A stretch of 64,000 bases of DNA from Frigidibacter sp037095735 (GTDB lineage Bacteria > Pseudomonadota > Alphaproteobacteria > Rhodobacterales > Rhodobacteraceae), in contig NZ_JBAWKD010000001.1 in the NCBI RefSeq assembly GCF_037095735.1, positions 992,001 to 1,056,000 on the forward strand, given 5' to 3'. This document shows positions 33,755-42,057 of this stretch, one piece after another. The notes under the pieces are model-generated. The model was not told where the DNA came from and searched no databases. It saw nothing but the letters and a program-made list of their open reading frames with translations. The position numbers were made by a program, and so were the translations under genes. How positions within the stretch are numbered: the first letter of the stretch is position 1; each line of letters begins with the position of its first letter.

Positions 33755-34510
33755 GTGGACCCCGCGGGCGTCGTCAGCGCGCAGGTCTTCGGGCTGATGC
33801 TGGTCTTCGCACGGATGGCTGGCGCGCTGATGTTCATGCCGGGCTTCGGCGAGACGCAGATCACCGTCCGCGCCCGGCTGGTCTTCGCGGTGCTGATGAC
33901 GCTGGTGCTCTACCCGGCCTCGCCCGTGCCGGCGCTGGTCCCCGATGACGCGCTGGGCATGATCCGGCTGCTGGCGACCGAGTCGCTCACCGGGCTGTGG
34001 ATCGGGGTCGTCGCGCGCTCGATCCTGTCGGCGCTGGATTTCGCAGGCTATCAGGCGGGCTACGCGACCGGGCTTGCCAACGCCTTCTCGCCCTCGCTCG
34101 GCAGTTTCGAGGGCGCGACCTCGGTCGCCTCGTTCCTGCTGATCGGGGCGGCGGCGCTGATCTTCGTCACCGACCTGCACCACCTGATCCTGCGCTCGCT
34201 GATGTATTCCTACGAGGTCTTCCCCTTCGGCAGCCTGATGCTGGGCGACATGGCGCACGAGGCCGCGAAGACGCTGTCGGGCAGCCTCTACATCGGGGTG
34301 ACGCTGGCCGCGCCCTTCTTCGCGATGGGGCTTCTGATCAACCTCGGCCTCGGGCTTGCCAACCGGATGATGGCCAGCCTGCCGGTGTTCTTCGTCGCGG
34401 GCTCGGTCCTGACCGGGGCGGGTTTCCTGATCCTTGCCTTTGCGGCCCCAGCGATGCTTCATGGCTTCCTTGTGCGCTTCGCCGAATGGCTGGGCACCTA
34501 CAGGTTCTGA
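33755..34510 (+). CDS. fliR: Flagellar export gate protein FliR
   Basis: A 251-residue polytopic protein with about six hydrophobic segments; conserved LALLMVFARMAGALMFMPGF-like start region (here QVFGLMLVFARMAGALMFMPG) and the SAGYQAGYATGLANAF-type loop. GTG start directly after the flhA stop. Forms the export-gate core with FliP5 and FliQ4. Confidence 0.93.
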   Translation: MDPAGVVSAQVFGLMLVFARMAGALMFMPGFGETQITVRARLVFAVLMTLVLYPASPVPALVPDDALGMIRLLATESLTGLWIGVVARSILSALDFAGYQAGYATGLANAFSPSLGSFEGATSVASFLLIGAAALIFVTDLHHLILRSLMYSYEVFPFGSLMLGDMAHEAAKTLSGSLYIGVTLAAPFFAMGLLINLGLGLANRMMASLPVFFVAGSVLTGAGFLILAFAAPAMLHGFLVRFAEWLGTYRF

Positions 34511-34525
34511 CGGGGACGGGCTGGA

Positions 34526-35653
34526 ATGGCCGAGGGCGACGAGCAGGACAAGGACCAGAAGTCGGAGCTTCCGACAGAGAAGCGGATGCGCGACGCGCGC
34601 GAGAAGGGCGACGTGCCCAGCTCGCGCGAGGCGGGCGCGATGATGACCGCCTTCGGCATGTTCGTGATGATGGTCTTCGTGCTGCCGCAGACCGCACCCC
34701 GGATCACCGGCGGCCTTGCCGGTCTGCTCGAGGCCGCGGGGCGGGCGCAGATCTCGACCGGCACCGCCGGGATGGCCGACCTGCGCGACCTGATGAGCGG
34801 CTATCTGGTGACGATCGCGCTGGCGGCGGCGCCGGTGCTGGGGGTGCTGATCCTGGCGGCGATCGTCGCGGTGATGATCCAAGGCGAGGTGGTGGTGGCG
34901 GCCGAGCGGATCCGCCCGCAGGCCAGCCGGCTGTCGCCGATGGCGGGCTTCGGGCGGCTGTTTTCCTGGAACACGCTGATCGAGTTCCTGAAGAGCATGG
35001 TCAAGGTGCTGGTCGTGGGCGTCATCGCGATCTGGATCGCCTGGACGGCGGTGGACCGGCTGCTGCCGGGGACCGAGCTTCTGCCCGAGGCGCTGCCGGC
35101 CTATCTGTCGGACTATGCCGGTCAGATGCTGATCGGCTGCTCGATCTTCCTGGTGCCGGTGGCGATCGGCGACATCATCTGGAAGCGGATCCAGTGGATG
35201 CGCAAGCTGCGGATGACGCTGCAGGAGGTCAAGGACGAGCGCAAGGACCAGGACGGCAACCCCGAGGTCAAGGCCAAGCGGATGCAGATCCGCCGCCGCC
35301 GCGCCCAGCAGAGCATCGTCACCGCGGTGCCGAAGGCCACGCTGGTGCTGACCAACCCGACCCACTACGCCGTGGCGCTGCGCTATGACCGCGGCGTCGA
35401 TCTGGCGCCGGTCTGCATCGCGAAGGGCACCGATCTGGTGGCGCAGCGGATCCGCAAGATCGCCCATGACAACGAGGTGCCGGTGATCGAGAACCGCGAG
35501 CTGGCCCGCGCGCTGCATGCCACGGTCGAGGTCGACGACGTGATCCCCGAACAGCACTGGCAGGCCGTGGCCGAGATCGTGGGCTTCGTGATCGACCTGC
35601 GCCGCCGCATCCGCCGCAAGCCGCCCGAAGGGTCAAGCCTGCGCGACGACTGA
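34526..35653 (+). CDS. flhB: Flagellar export switch protein FlhB
   Basis: A 375-residue protein: four hydrophobic segments in the N-terminal ~210 residues and a cytoplasmic domain with the autocleavage site NPTH (Asn at about residue 277) in VLTNPTHYAVALRYD. Cleavage there switches export from hook to filament substrates together with FliK. Its stop is four bases from the motE stop on the other strand. Confidence 0.95.
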   Translation: MAEGDEQDKDQKSELPTEKRMRDAREKGDVPSSREAGAMMTAFGMFVMMVFVLPQTAPRITGGLAGLLEAAGRAQISTGTAGMADLRDLMSGYLVTIALAAAPVLGVLILAAIVAVMIQGEVVVAAERIRPQASRLSPMAGFGRLFSWNTLIEFLKSMVKVLVVGVIAIWIAWTAVDRLLPGTELLPEALPAYLSDYAGQMLIGCSIFLVPVAIGDIIWKRIQWMRKLRMTLQEVKDERKDQDGNPEVKAKRMQIRRRRAQQSIVTAVPKATLVLTNPTHYAVALRYDRGVDLAPVCIAKGTDLVAQRIRKIAHDNEVPVIENRELARALHATVEVDDVIPEQHWQAVAEIVGFVIDLRRRIRRKPPEGSSLRDD

Positions 35654-35657
35654 GCGG

Positions 35658-36272
35658 TCAGGGCGCCTTCACCTGGATCGGCCGCTGGTCGCCCGGCATC
35701 TTCGAGCGTTCCATGATGATCTTCGAGATCGCGCGCACGCGCTCCGGCTTCATCTTGGCAAGGATCGGCGCGGCGTTGCGTTCCGGCATCGTGGCCAGCG
35801 TCATCACCGAGGTCTCGAGGTCCATCTCGTTCATGATCGTCGCCGCGTCCTGCGGCTTCATGCCCTTGTAGAGCGACACCAGCTTGTCGAGATCCTCGAC
35901 ATGCTGCTTTTCGGTGCGGTCGATCAGCGACTGGACGGTGGTGCGCAGCTCTTCGAGCTGGGCGGTCTCGGTGCGGATCGTCTCGCGCGTCAGCTCCGCC
36001 TCGGCGGCGCGCTTGTCGAGATCGGCCTTCTGCTGGTCCAGAAGCTTGCGCTCGCGGTCGATGGCGGCCAGCAGTTCGGCCGGGGCGTCGCAGCCCATCA
36101 CCACCGGCGGCAGCGGGATTTCCGGCAGCGGCGTCGGGGCGGGCTGCGCGGTCGCGGGCTCCGAGGCGGCGAAGGCCGCGAAGTCGGTGTCGGTCTGCAG
36201 AAGGCCCATGCCGAGCTTGACGGCGCAGAGCACCGCGAGACCGCCGCCGAGGATCGCGGGCAGGCGCGCCAT
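35658..36272 (-). CDS. motE: MotE-family periplasmic flagellar motor protein
   Basis: A 204-residue protein. Residues ~5-25 are a signal anchor, 70-130 a long coiled coil (AIDRERKLLDQQKADLDKRAAEAELTRETI), and 130-190 an MgtE_N-type helical domain (LVSLYKGMKPQDAATIMNEMDLETSVMTLATMPERNAAPILAKMKPERVRAISKIIMERS). In Sinorhizobium MotE is a chaperone for the periplasmic motor protein MotC, and MotE is also required in Cereibacter sphaeroides Fla2 motors (recalled, not checked). The ATG overlaps the stop of the DUF6468-type gene. Its client here could be the 770-residue periplasmic protein at 52.8-55.1 kb. Confidence 0.82.
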   Translation of the reverse strand: MARLPAILGGGLAVLCAVKLGMGLLQTDTDFAAFAASEPATAQPAPTPLPEIPLPPVVMGCDAPAELLAAIDRERKLLDQQKADLDKRAAEAELTRETIRTETAQLEELRTTVQSLIDRTEKQHVEDLDKLVSLYKGMKPQDAATIMNEMDLETSVMTLATMPERNAAPILAKMKPERVRAISKIIMERSKMPGDQRPIQVKAP

Positions 36273-36691
36273 CAGACCGCCCGGCTACGCGAGGTTTCGA
36301 AGAAGCTGCGCACGAGGTCGGCCTTGCTGGCGCCCAGCTGCATCAGGCCGACCGGCGCGGCGGGGGCCGCGGGCTCCGGCGCGGCCGGCGTGGGGGCGGC
36401 GGCTGCCGCGGCGGCGGCGGCGCGGCGGCGGGTGGCGAAGGTCGCGTCGCTGTCGGGATGGGCGGCGGTCAGGCGCGGCTCGATGCGCTGGTTCGCGACC
36501 TCGGCCGCGGCCTTCAGGTCCTTGACCGACTCTTCGGACTTGTCGACGGCTTCCGAGAAGGCGCGGACCATTGGTTCCAGCTCGGTCAGCAGCGACATCA
36601 GCCGGGTGACGCGGCGCGAGATGATCCAGCCATAGCCGAGGGCTGCGCCAAGCAGCGCGACGATGACGGCGTCAATCACGAGCGAGATCAT
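36272..36691 (-). CDS. DUF6468-type flagellar-cluster membrane protein
   Basis: A 139-residue protein starting MISLVIDAVIVALLGAALGY, one N-terminal transmembrane helix, then a short coiled coil (MSLLTELEPMVRAFSEAVDKSEESVKDLKAAAEVANQRIE), a run of nine alanines and a Pro/Ala linker, and a conserved-looking tail. I associate it with the DUF6468 proteins found between fliM and motE in alphaproteobacteria; function unknown. It overlaps fliM by 20 bases at the start and motE at the stop, so it is made together with switch and motor proteins. The longer frame (from 36826) lies inside fliM. Confidence 0.72.
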   Translation of the reverse strand: MISLVIDAVIVALLGAALGYGWIISRRVTRLMSLLTELEPMVRAFSEAVDKSEESVKDLKAAAEVANQRIEPRLTAAHPDSDATFATRRRAAAAAAAAAPTPAAPEPAAPAAPVGLMQLGASKADLVRSFFETSRSRAV

Positions 36692-37616
36692 GGAGAGCCT
36701 CCTTCGACGGGGTGAGGTCTTTGGTGATGCGCAGGGCGACGGCGCCGTTCTGGCGCCGGCCGGTGGCGCCGCGGAACACGGGCTCGCCCGAGCAGAAGAC
36801 GGTGGCCTCGTGGTCGAGGCCGACATGCAGGTCGAGCGTGCTGCCGATCGTCCAGCCCAGCACGTCGGCCAGCGGCACCTCGACTTCGTGCAGGACCGCG
36901 GTCAGCTTCACGTTCGACTGGGTGATGCGTTCCTGCAGGTGGTCGCGCCAGCCCTGATCGGCGCCCAGACGGTCGCCGAAGAACACCTTGGCCAGCAGCG
37001 GGCGGATCGGCTCCACCGCCAGATGCGGCAGCAGGATCGAGATCCGGCCCTGCGTATCGCCCAGCTTCACCCGGAAGTTCGCCAGCACGCAGGGGCTGAT
37101 CGGCTTCGAGATCGAGGCGAGCTGCACCGAGCCCTCCATCCGTTCGACCTCGAACTGCACCTCTGCCACCTGCCGGAAGCTGGATGCCAGTTCGCGCAGC
37201 ATCAGCTCGGCCAGGGTCTGGCCGATGCGCCGCTCGATCGCGGTGAAGCCGCGGGTGGTCTTCGGCGCGGTCGGGCCGCCGCGGCCGCCCAGCATCAGGT
37301 CGAGCGCCGCATAGAGGAAGTCGCCGTCCATGCCGACCGCGAAGCTTGCGTCCCAGCCCTGTTCGCGGGCGATGGCCAGCAGGCAGTTTTCCGGCAGCTC
37401 GCGCAGCGCGCCTGCATAGGTGGTCGAGATCAGCTTCGACAGCTCGACATCGGCCACGGTCGAGGTGAAGGATTTCAGCGCCGCCGCGAAGGCCAGACCG
37501 AAGCGTTCGAAGATCACGTCGAGCATCGGCAGACGCTCGAAGTTGGTCATCGACTGCGCGATGATCTGTTCCTCGATGGCCTCGCTGTGCGGATCGCGCA
37601 TCGCCCCCACCCTCAC
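36672..37616 (-). CDS. fliM: Flagellar motor switch protein FliM
   Basis: A 314-residue C-ring protein. The middle CheC-like domain and the C-terminal SpoA domain (QSNVKLTAVLHEVEVPLADVLGWTIGSTLDLHVG) are clear. The GTG start overlaps the fliL stop as GTGA; ATG 37601 is a possible alternative. Notably the usual N-terminal CheY-binding peptide (LSQxEIDALL in E. coli) is absent; the protein begins with MRDPHSEAIEEQIIAQSMTNF. The GGxG-type motif of the middle domain is present as DLMLGGRGG. Signal transmission to this motor may therefore differ from the standard model. Confidence 0.9.
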   Translation of the reverse strand: MRVGAMRDPHSEAIEEQIIAQSMTNFERLPMLDVIFERFGLAFAAALKSFTSTVADVELSKLISTTYAGALRELPENCLLAIAREQGWDASFAVGMDGDFLYAALDLMLGGRGGPTAPKTTRGFTAIERRIGQTLAELMLRELASSFRQVAEVQFEVERMEGSVQLASISKPISPCVLANFRVKLGDTQGRISILLPHLAVEPIRPLLAKVFFGDRLGADQGWRDHLQERITQSNVKLTAVLHEVEVPLADVLGWTIGSTLDLHVGLDHEATVFCSGEPVFRGATGRRQNGAVALRITKDLTPSKEALHDLARD

Positions 37617-38305
37617 TGCACCACGAGATCGCGGATCAGGATCTCGCGCGGGACATCCGGGCCCATCACCGCCTTGGCGCGCTTCAGCAGTTCCGCCTTC
37701 ACCGTGGCGAAGCCGAGGCTGCCGTCAAGGTCGCGGGTGGTGATCTGGCGCAGGTAGTCGAGGAACACGTCGCGCAGGTGCGGGATCATCGCGTCGACGC
37801 CCTGCGGGCCGGGCGCGGCCTCGCCGCCGCCGTGGCCGCCGCCGCTTTCCTCGCCGCCGCCGCCCGGGGCCTGTTCCTTGGCGCGGCCCAGCGCGTCGGC
37901 GTCGTAGACGATGGTCATGCTGACCCGGATCAGCCGTTCGATCGGCGCCCCCGCGCTGTTGAAGCCGCGGATGTTCAGCGTCATGTCCTTCAGCTCGTAA
38001 AGCCCCTCGGCCCCGGGCGGATGGCTTTCTGCCGCGGCCTCGGTCGTGCCGTGCCCGCCGGCGGCGGGTTCGGCGCCGGTTTCGGGCGCGGCCTCGCCAT
38101 GGCCGTCTTCCGCCGCCGTCTCGGCCTTGTCGCCCGCGAACATCGCGAAATAGAGCCCGGCGCCGCCGGCCAGCAGCGAGACCACGATCACGCCGATCAG
38201 CATGATCTTCCGGCGTCCACCGCCCGCCTTGGCAGCGCCTTCGGCCGCCGGGGCGGCGGCACCCTTGCGGGCAGAGGCGGGGGCTTTCGACATCGTCTGG
38301 TCCAT
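37613..38305 (-). CDS. fliL: Flagellar basal-body protein FliL
   Basis: A 230-residue single-span protein that supports stator assembly. One transmembrane helix (KIMLIGVIVVSLLAGGAGLYF), an acidic/Gly-rich linker, then the FliL domain (LYELKDMTLNIRGF, RLIRVSMTIVYDADAL, HLRDVFLDYLRQITTRDLDG). A Gly/His/Glu-rich insertion interrupts the domain near residue 155. ATG 38305 or ATG 38293 are possible starts, neither with a strong ribosome site; the reading frame upstream is only the antisense of fliF. Operon order fliL-fliM-DUF6468 type-motE. Confidence 0.88.
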   Translation of the reverse strand: MDQTMSKAPASARKGAAAPAAEGAAKAGGGRRKIMLIGVIVVSLLAGGAGLYFAMFAGDKAETAAEDGHGEAAPETGAEPAAGGHGTTEAAAESHPPGAEGLYELKDMTLNIRGFNSAGAPIERLIRVSMTIVYDADALGRAKEQAPGGGGEESGGGHGGGEAAPGPQGVDAMIPHLRDVFLDYLRQITTRDLDGSLGFATVKAELLKRAKAVMGPDVPREILIRDLVVQ

Positions 38306-38425
38306 GGTGAGGATTGCAAGAACAGTTATCCGGGATTGGCCCAAGTATAGCAAGATTTTCTTTGCTTGCGCGGGGCGCATGCCGTAAGAATTGTTCATGA
38401 AGCGGAAGCATTGACAGAGGACCGC

Positions 38426-40138
38426 GTGAACCAGCTTCTCCGCAATCTTCGGGCGCTCGGCCGGGGGCGGCTCATCGCGCTGGGCGCGGTGGGTCTTGGC
38501 GTGGTCTTCACCGCGCTCTTCGGCCTGTCGACGGTGATGACGCCGGAATACCGCGCGCTCTACACCGGGCTGTCGGCGACCGACGCCTCGCGGATGGTGA
38601 CGACGCTGGAGCAGGCGGGGTTCACGGTGCGGGTGTCCGAGGACGGCTCGGTCGTCAGCGTCCCCGAAGGCGACCTGCCGCGGGCGCGGATGGCGGTGGC
38701 CGAAACCGGGCTGCCGGATCAGGGCATGCCGGGGTGGGAGCTTTTCGACCAGACCTCGGGCCTGGGCATGAACAGCTTCCTGCAGAACGTGAACCGGCTG
38801 CGCGCGATGGAGGGCGAGCTTGCCCGCTCGATCCAGACGCTGGACGGGGTGGAAAGCGCGCGGGTGCATCTGGTGCTGCCCGAGCGCGAGGCCTTCTCGC
38901 GCGACCTGCCCGAACCCTCGGCCTCGGTGGTGATCCGTACGGCGCGTGGGGCGGACATGACCCGCCGGCAGGCGCTGGCGATCCGCAACCTCGTGGCCTC
39001 GGCGGTGCCGGGCCTGTCGGGGCGGCGGGTCACGGTTCTGTCGGCCACCGGCGAGACGATCCTGGCCGAGGACGGCGCCGACGGCTCGGAAGCCGGGATG
39101 GAAAGCAAGCGCGCGCAGCTGGAAGACCGGATGGCGCGCAACATCGAGCAGATCCTGACCGCCCGCGTCGGCGCCGGGAACGCGCGGGTGCAGGTCTCGG
39201 TCGAGCTGAACCCGCAGCGCGAGGTGCTGGTGGCGCAGACCTACGATCCCGACCAGCAGGTGGTCCGTTCGACCACCACGCAGGAGGATCAGAGCCAAGG
39301 GCAAGAGGCGAACGGCGCCGTGGGCGTGCAGGGCAACCTGCCCCCGGCGCTGCAGCCGCAGAACGCCCAGCCCACCAATTCGAACAGCCGGGCGCGCAAC
39401 GAGGAAACCACCAATTACGAGATCGGCTCGACCCGCCGCGAGACGGTGACCGAAGCCGGCGGCATCAAGCGGATCACGGTGGCGGTGCTGGTCAACGGCA
39501 TCTTCGAGGTGCAGACCTCGGGCGACAGCCAGTATCAGGAGCGCAGCCCCGAAGAGCTGCAGCGGCTGGGCGAGCTGGTCCGCTCGGCCGTGGGCTTCGA
39601 CGAGGCGCGCGGCGACAGGGTCTCGGTCGATAGCCTGCGGTTCATGGACTATTCGATGGGTCTGGGCGAGCCCGAGCGGCTGACGCTGGGCCAGCAGCTG
39701 CTGGCGGCGCTGCCCTCGGCGCTGCGCTGGTTCTTCGCGCTGACGATCGTGGCGGCGGTGCTGTTCTTCGGCGTCCGCCCGGCGCTGAAGCGGATCAACG
39801 CCGAGGACGCGCCGGCGCTGCCGGGCCCCGAGGGCGCCGCCGGTGCCGGGGTTTCGGGCACGGTCGAGGACCCGATGCTGGCCGGGGCCGAGGACATGGG
39901 CCAGATCGCCGGCGGCTTCCGCCCCGGCCAGATCCCGGGCCAGCGCGGCGCGCCGGGTCTCGGCCGGGTTGACCCGGTGCAGATCGAGGCCGAGGATGCG
40001 GACTTCATCCATCTCGGCCCCGGCGGCGTGAAGCCCGGCGGGCTGAAGGACCGGCTGTCGGCCATGGCGCAGATCGTCGATGACGAGCCCGAGGCCGCCC
40101 TGCGCATGCTGCGCGGCTGGCTGGCGCAACGAGCATGA
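38426..40138 (+). CDS. fliF: Flagellar MS-ring protein FliF
   Basis: A 570-residue protein with a first transmembrane helix (about 17-40), YscJ-like ring-building domains (ARMAVAETGLPDQGMPGWELFD, RSIQTLDGVESARVHLVLPER), a second membrane helix (about 435-455) and a cytoplasmic FliG-binding tail. GTG 38426 has AGAGGA five bases before it; the upstream extension is less likely. First gene of fliF-fliH-fliN-fliP-fliG, divergent from fliL across ~120 bases. Confidence 0.94.
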   Translation: MNQLLRNLRALGRGRLIALGAVGLGVVFTALFGLSTVMTPEYRALYTGLSATDASRMVTTLEQAGFTVRVSEDGSVVSVPEGDLPRARMAVAETGLPDQGMPGWELFDQTSGLGMNSFLQNVNRLRAMEGELARSIQTLDGVESARVHLVLPEREAFSRDLPEPSASVVIRTARGADMTRRQALAIRNLVASAVPGLSGRRVTVLSATGETILAEDGADGSEAGMESKRAQLEDRMARNIEQILTARVGAGNARVQVSVELNPQREVLVAQTYDPDQQVVRSTTTQEDQSQGQEANGAVGVQGNLPPALQPQNAQPTNSNSRARNEETTNYEIGSTRRETVTEAGGIKRITVAVLVNGIFEVQTSGDSQYQERSPEELQRLGELVRSAVGFDEARGDRVSVDSLRFMDYSMGLGEPERLTLGQQLLAALPSALRWFFALTIVAAVLFFGVRPALKRINAEDAPALPGPEGAAGAGVSGTVEDPMLAGAEDMGQIAGGFRPGQIPGQRGAPGLGRVDPVQIEAEDADFIHLGPGGVKPGGLKDRLSAMAQIVDDEPEAALRMLRGWLAQRA

Positions 40139-40152
40139 GGCGGGATTAGGCC

Positions 40153-40827
40153 ATGGGCGCGAACAGCGTTTTCCTGCGCAATTTCGACGACGAGATCGAG
40201 GCCGAGCGGCGCGCGGCCGACCTTGCGCTGGCGCAGCGCTTCACCGAGGACGAGGTCGCGCAGGCGATCGCCGAGGCGCGGGCCGAGGCCTTCGCCGAGG
40301 GGCGCGCGGTCGGCAAGCTGGACGGGATCGAAGAGACGCAGGCGACGCTGGCCGCCCGCCAGGTCGAGGTGCTGGCCCAGATGATCGGGCCCCTGCGCGA
40401 GATCGCCGAGCGCACGGGCGAGCATCACGCCGCGCTCGAGGCGCAGGTCACGGATTTCGCGCTCTCGGTCTGCGAGAAGGTCTTCCCCGAGTTCCTCGCC
40501 ACCCGTTCGGTCGCCGCCGCGCGGGCCGAGGTGCGGCGCGCGCTGGGCCTCGCGCTGGGCAAGCCCGCGGTGAAGGTGCGGCTGTCGCCCACCAGCCACG
40601 CGATCCTGGCCGCCGAGATCCGCAGCCTTGTCGAGGGCGCGCCGGGCGAGCAGCACCTTGACCTTGCCCCCGACGCCCGGCTGGGCGACGGCGATGTCGA
40701 GGTCGCCTGGGAAGACGGCTTCATGAGCTATGGCTACGCGCAGGTCTGCGCGCGCATCCTCACCGCCCTGCGCCAGGTCGCGGGCGGCCAACCGCAACCG
40801 AAGATCGGGACCGATAGCGATGACTGA
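40153..40827 (+). CDS. fliH: FliH-like flagellar export protein
   Basis: A 224-residue soluble protein with long Ala/Glu-rich heptads (residues ~15-90) and a C-terminal FliH/YscL-like domain (VCEKVFPEFLATRSVAAARAEVRRALG). FliH tethers and regulates FliI at the C ring. Sequence similarity to classical FliH is weak, so identification rests on pattern and position between fliF and fliN. The stop overlaps fliN by eight bases. Confidence 0.78.
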   Translation: MGANSVFLRNFDDEIEAERRAADLALAQRFTEDEVAQAIAEARAEAFAEGRAVGKLDGIEETQATLAARQVEVLAQMIGPLREIAERTGEHHAALEAQVTDFALSVCEKVFPEFLATRSVAAARAEVRRALGLALGKPAVKVRLSPTSHAILAAEIRSLVEGAPGEQHLDLAPDARLGDGDVEVAWEDGFMSYGYAQVCARILTALRQVAGGQPQPKIGTDSDD

Positions 40828-41197
40828 TCCTGCCCCGCCCGGCGGCGCGCCGAAGCCCGAGACCGAGGGTCCCGGCGTTCTGGAAACTATGATCGGCGAC
40901 GAGCCGAACGCGATCGCGCCGCGCTCGCCCACCGCCGAGGCGGGCCACAACATCAACGCGATGCTGAACGTCAGCCTGAACGTGCAGATCGTGCTGGGCC
41001 AGTCGCGGATGCCGATCGCGCAGCTTCTGACGCTGTCGCGCGGCTCGGTCATCGAGCTGGACAAGCGCATCGGCGAGCCGGTGGACGTGATGATCAACGA
41101 CCGGCTCGTGGCGCGCGGCGACCTGGTGAAGGTCGGCGAGAACCGGATCGGCGTGACGCTGACCGAGATCGTCAAGGACTACGTGTCAGAGCTGTGA
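40820..41197 (+). CDS. fliN: Flagellar motor switch protein FliN
   Basis: A 125-residue C-ring protein. The C-terminal SpoA domain (residues ~45-125) is typical: NVSLNVQIVLGQSRMPIAQLLTLSRGSVIELDKRIGEPVDVMINDRLVARGDLVKVGENRIGVTLTEIV. The first 45 residues are a poorly conserved acidic/Pro extension. I start it at ATG 40820 inside fliH. Translationally coupled to fliP by overlap. Confidence 0.93.
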   Translation: MTDPAPPGGAPKPETEGPGVLETMIGDEPNAIAPRSPTAEAGHNINAMLNVSLNVQIVLGQSRMPIAQLLTLSRGSVIELDKRIGEPVDVMINDRLVARGDLVKVGENRIGVTLTEIVKDYVSEL

Positions 41198-42027
41198 TGA
41201 CCGCCCACCGCGCCCGTATCGCCGTTCTGCTGGCCCTTGCCGGGGCCGGTGTCGCGCTGGGCGCGGGCATGGCGCTGGCCCAGCAGGCACCGGTGCCGCC
41301 CGCCGGGGGCGAGTTGCTGAACAGCCTGTCGCAGACGCTCGAGGGGCTGTCGCAGGGCACCGGGCTGGGGGCGGGGACGCAATCGCTGTCGGGCCGGATC
41401 CTGCAGCTGATCGCGGTGATGACGGTGCTGTCGATCGCGCCGGGCCTGCTGGTGGTGATGACCAGCTTCACCCGCTTCGTCATCGTCTTTTCCATGCTGC
41501 GCTCGGCGCTGGGGCTGAACCAGACCCCGCCGAACATGGTGCTGTCGTCGCTGGCGCTGTTCATGACGCTGTATGTGATGCAGCCGGTCTTCGACGACGC
41601 CTGGGCCAACGGGCTGCAGCCGCTGCTGGACGGCAGCCAGAACGAGCAGCAGGCGCTGCCCGCCATCGCCGCGCCGTTCCACGCCTTCATGGCCGCGAAC
41701 ACCCGCGAGGTCGACATGCGGCTGTTCCTGAACCTGACCACGCCCGACGAGGCCCTTCCCGAAAGCCTGGCCGAGGTGCGCTGGTCGGTGCTGGTGCCGG
41801 CCTTCATGATCTCGGAAATGCGCCGCGCCTTCACCATCGGCTTCCTGATCTACCTGCCGTTCATCGCCATCGACCTGATCGTCGCCTCGGTGCTGATGAG
41901 CGCGGGGATGATGATGCTGCCGCCGGTGATGATCTCGCTGCCGCTGAAGGTTATCTTCTTCGTTCTGATCGACGGCTGGTACATGCTGGCCGGGTCGCTG
42001 ATGCAATCCTACGCCGCCGCAACCTGA
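41197..42027 (+). CDS. fliP: Flagellar export gate protein FliP
   Basis: About 276 residues with a cleavable signal peptide (ending AMALAQQ), then FliP signatures: ILQLIAVMTVLSIAPGLLVVMTSFTRFVIVFSMLR and FMISEMRRAFTIGFLIYLPFIAIDLIVASVLMSAGMMMLPP. Four membrane segments. The start can be ATG 41197 (TGATG overlap with the fliN stop) or the GTG just before it. Forms the export-gate core with FliQ and FliR; no fliO was found. Confidence 0.94.
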   Translation: MTAHRARIAVLLALAGAGVALGAGMALAQQAPVPPAGGELLNSLSQTLEGLSQGTGLGAGTQSLSGRILQLIAVMTVLSIAPGLLVVMTSFTRFVIVFSMLRSALGLNQTPPNMVLSSLALFMTLYVMQPVFDDAWANGLQPLLDGSQNEQQALPAIAAPFHAFMAANTREVDMRLFLNLTTPDEALPESLAEVRWSVLVPAFMISEMRRAFTIGFLIYLPFIAIDLIVASVLMSAGMMMLPPVMISLPLKVIFFVLIDGWYMLAGSLMQSYAAAT

Positions 42028-42057
42028 CCCCCGCAACCTGAACCTGGAGAGACAGCC

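Noticed and set aside
31600..33864. A 754-codon open frame antisense to flhA
   Set aside because: It mirrors the codon bias of flhA and is rich in His, Arg, Gln and Asp without domains; a GC-driven shadow frame.
38306..40129. Long upstream extension of the fliL frame opposite fliF
   Set aside because: The residues are antisense to fliF and lack family features; only the last ~230 residues are FliL.
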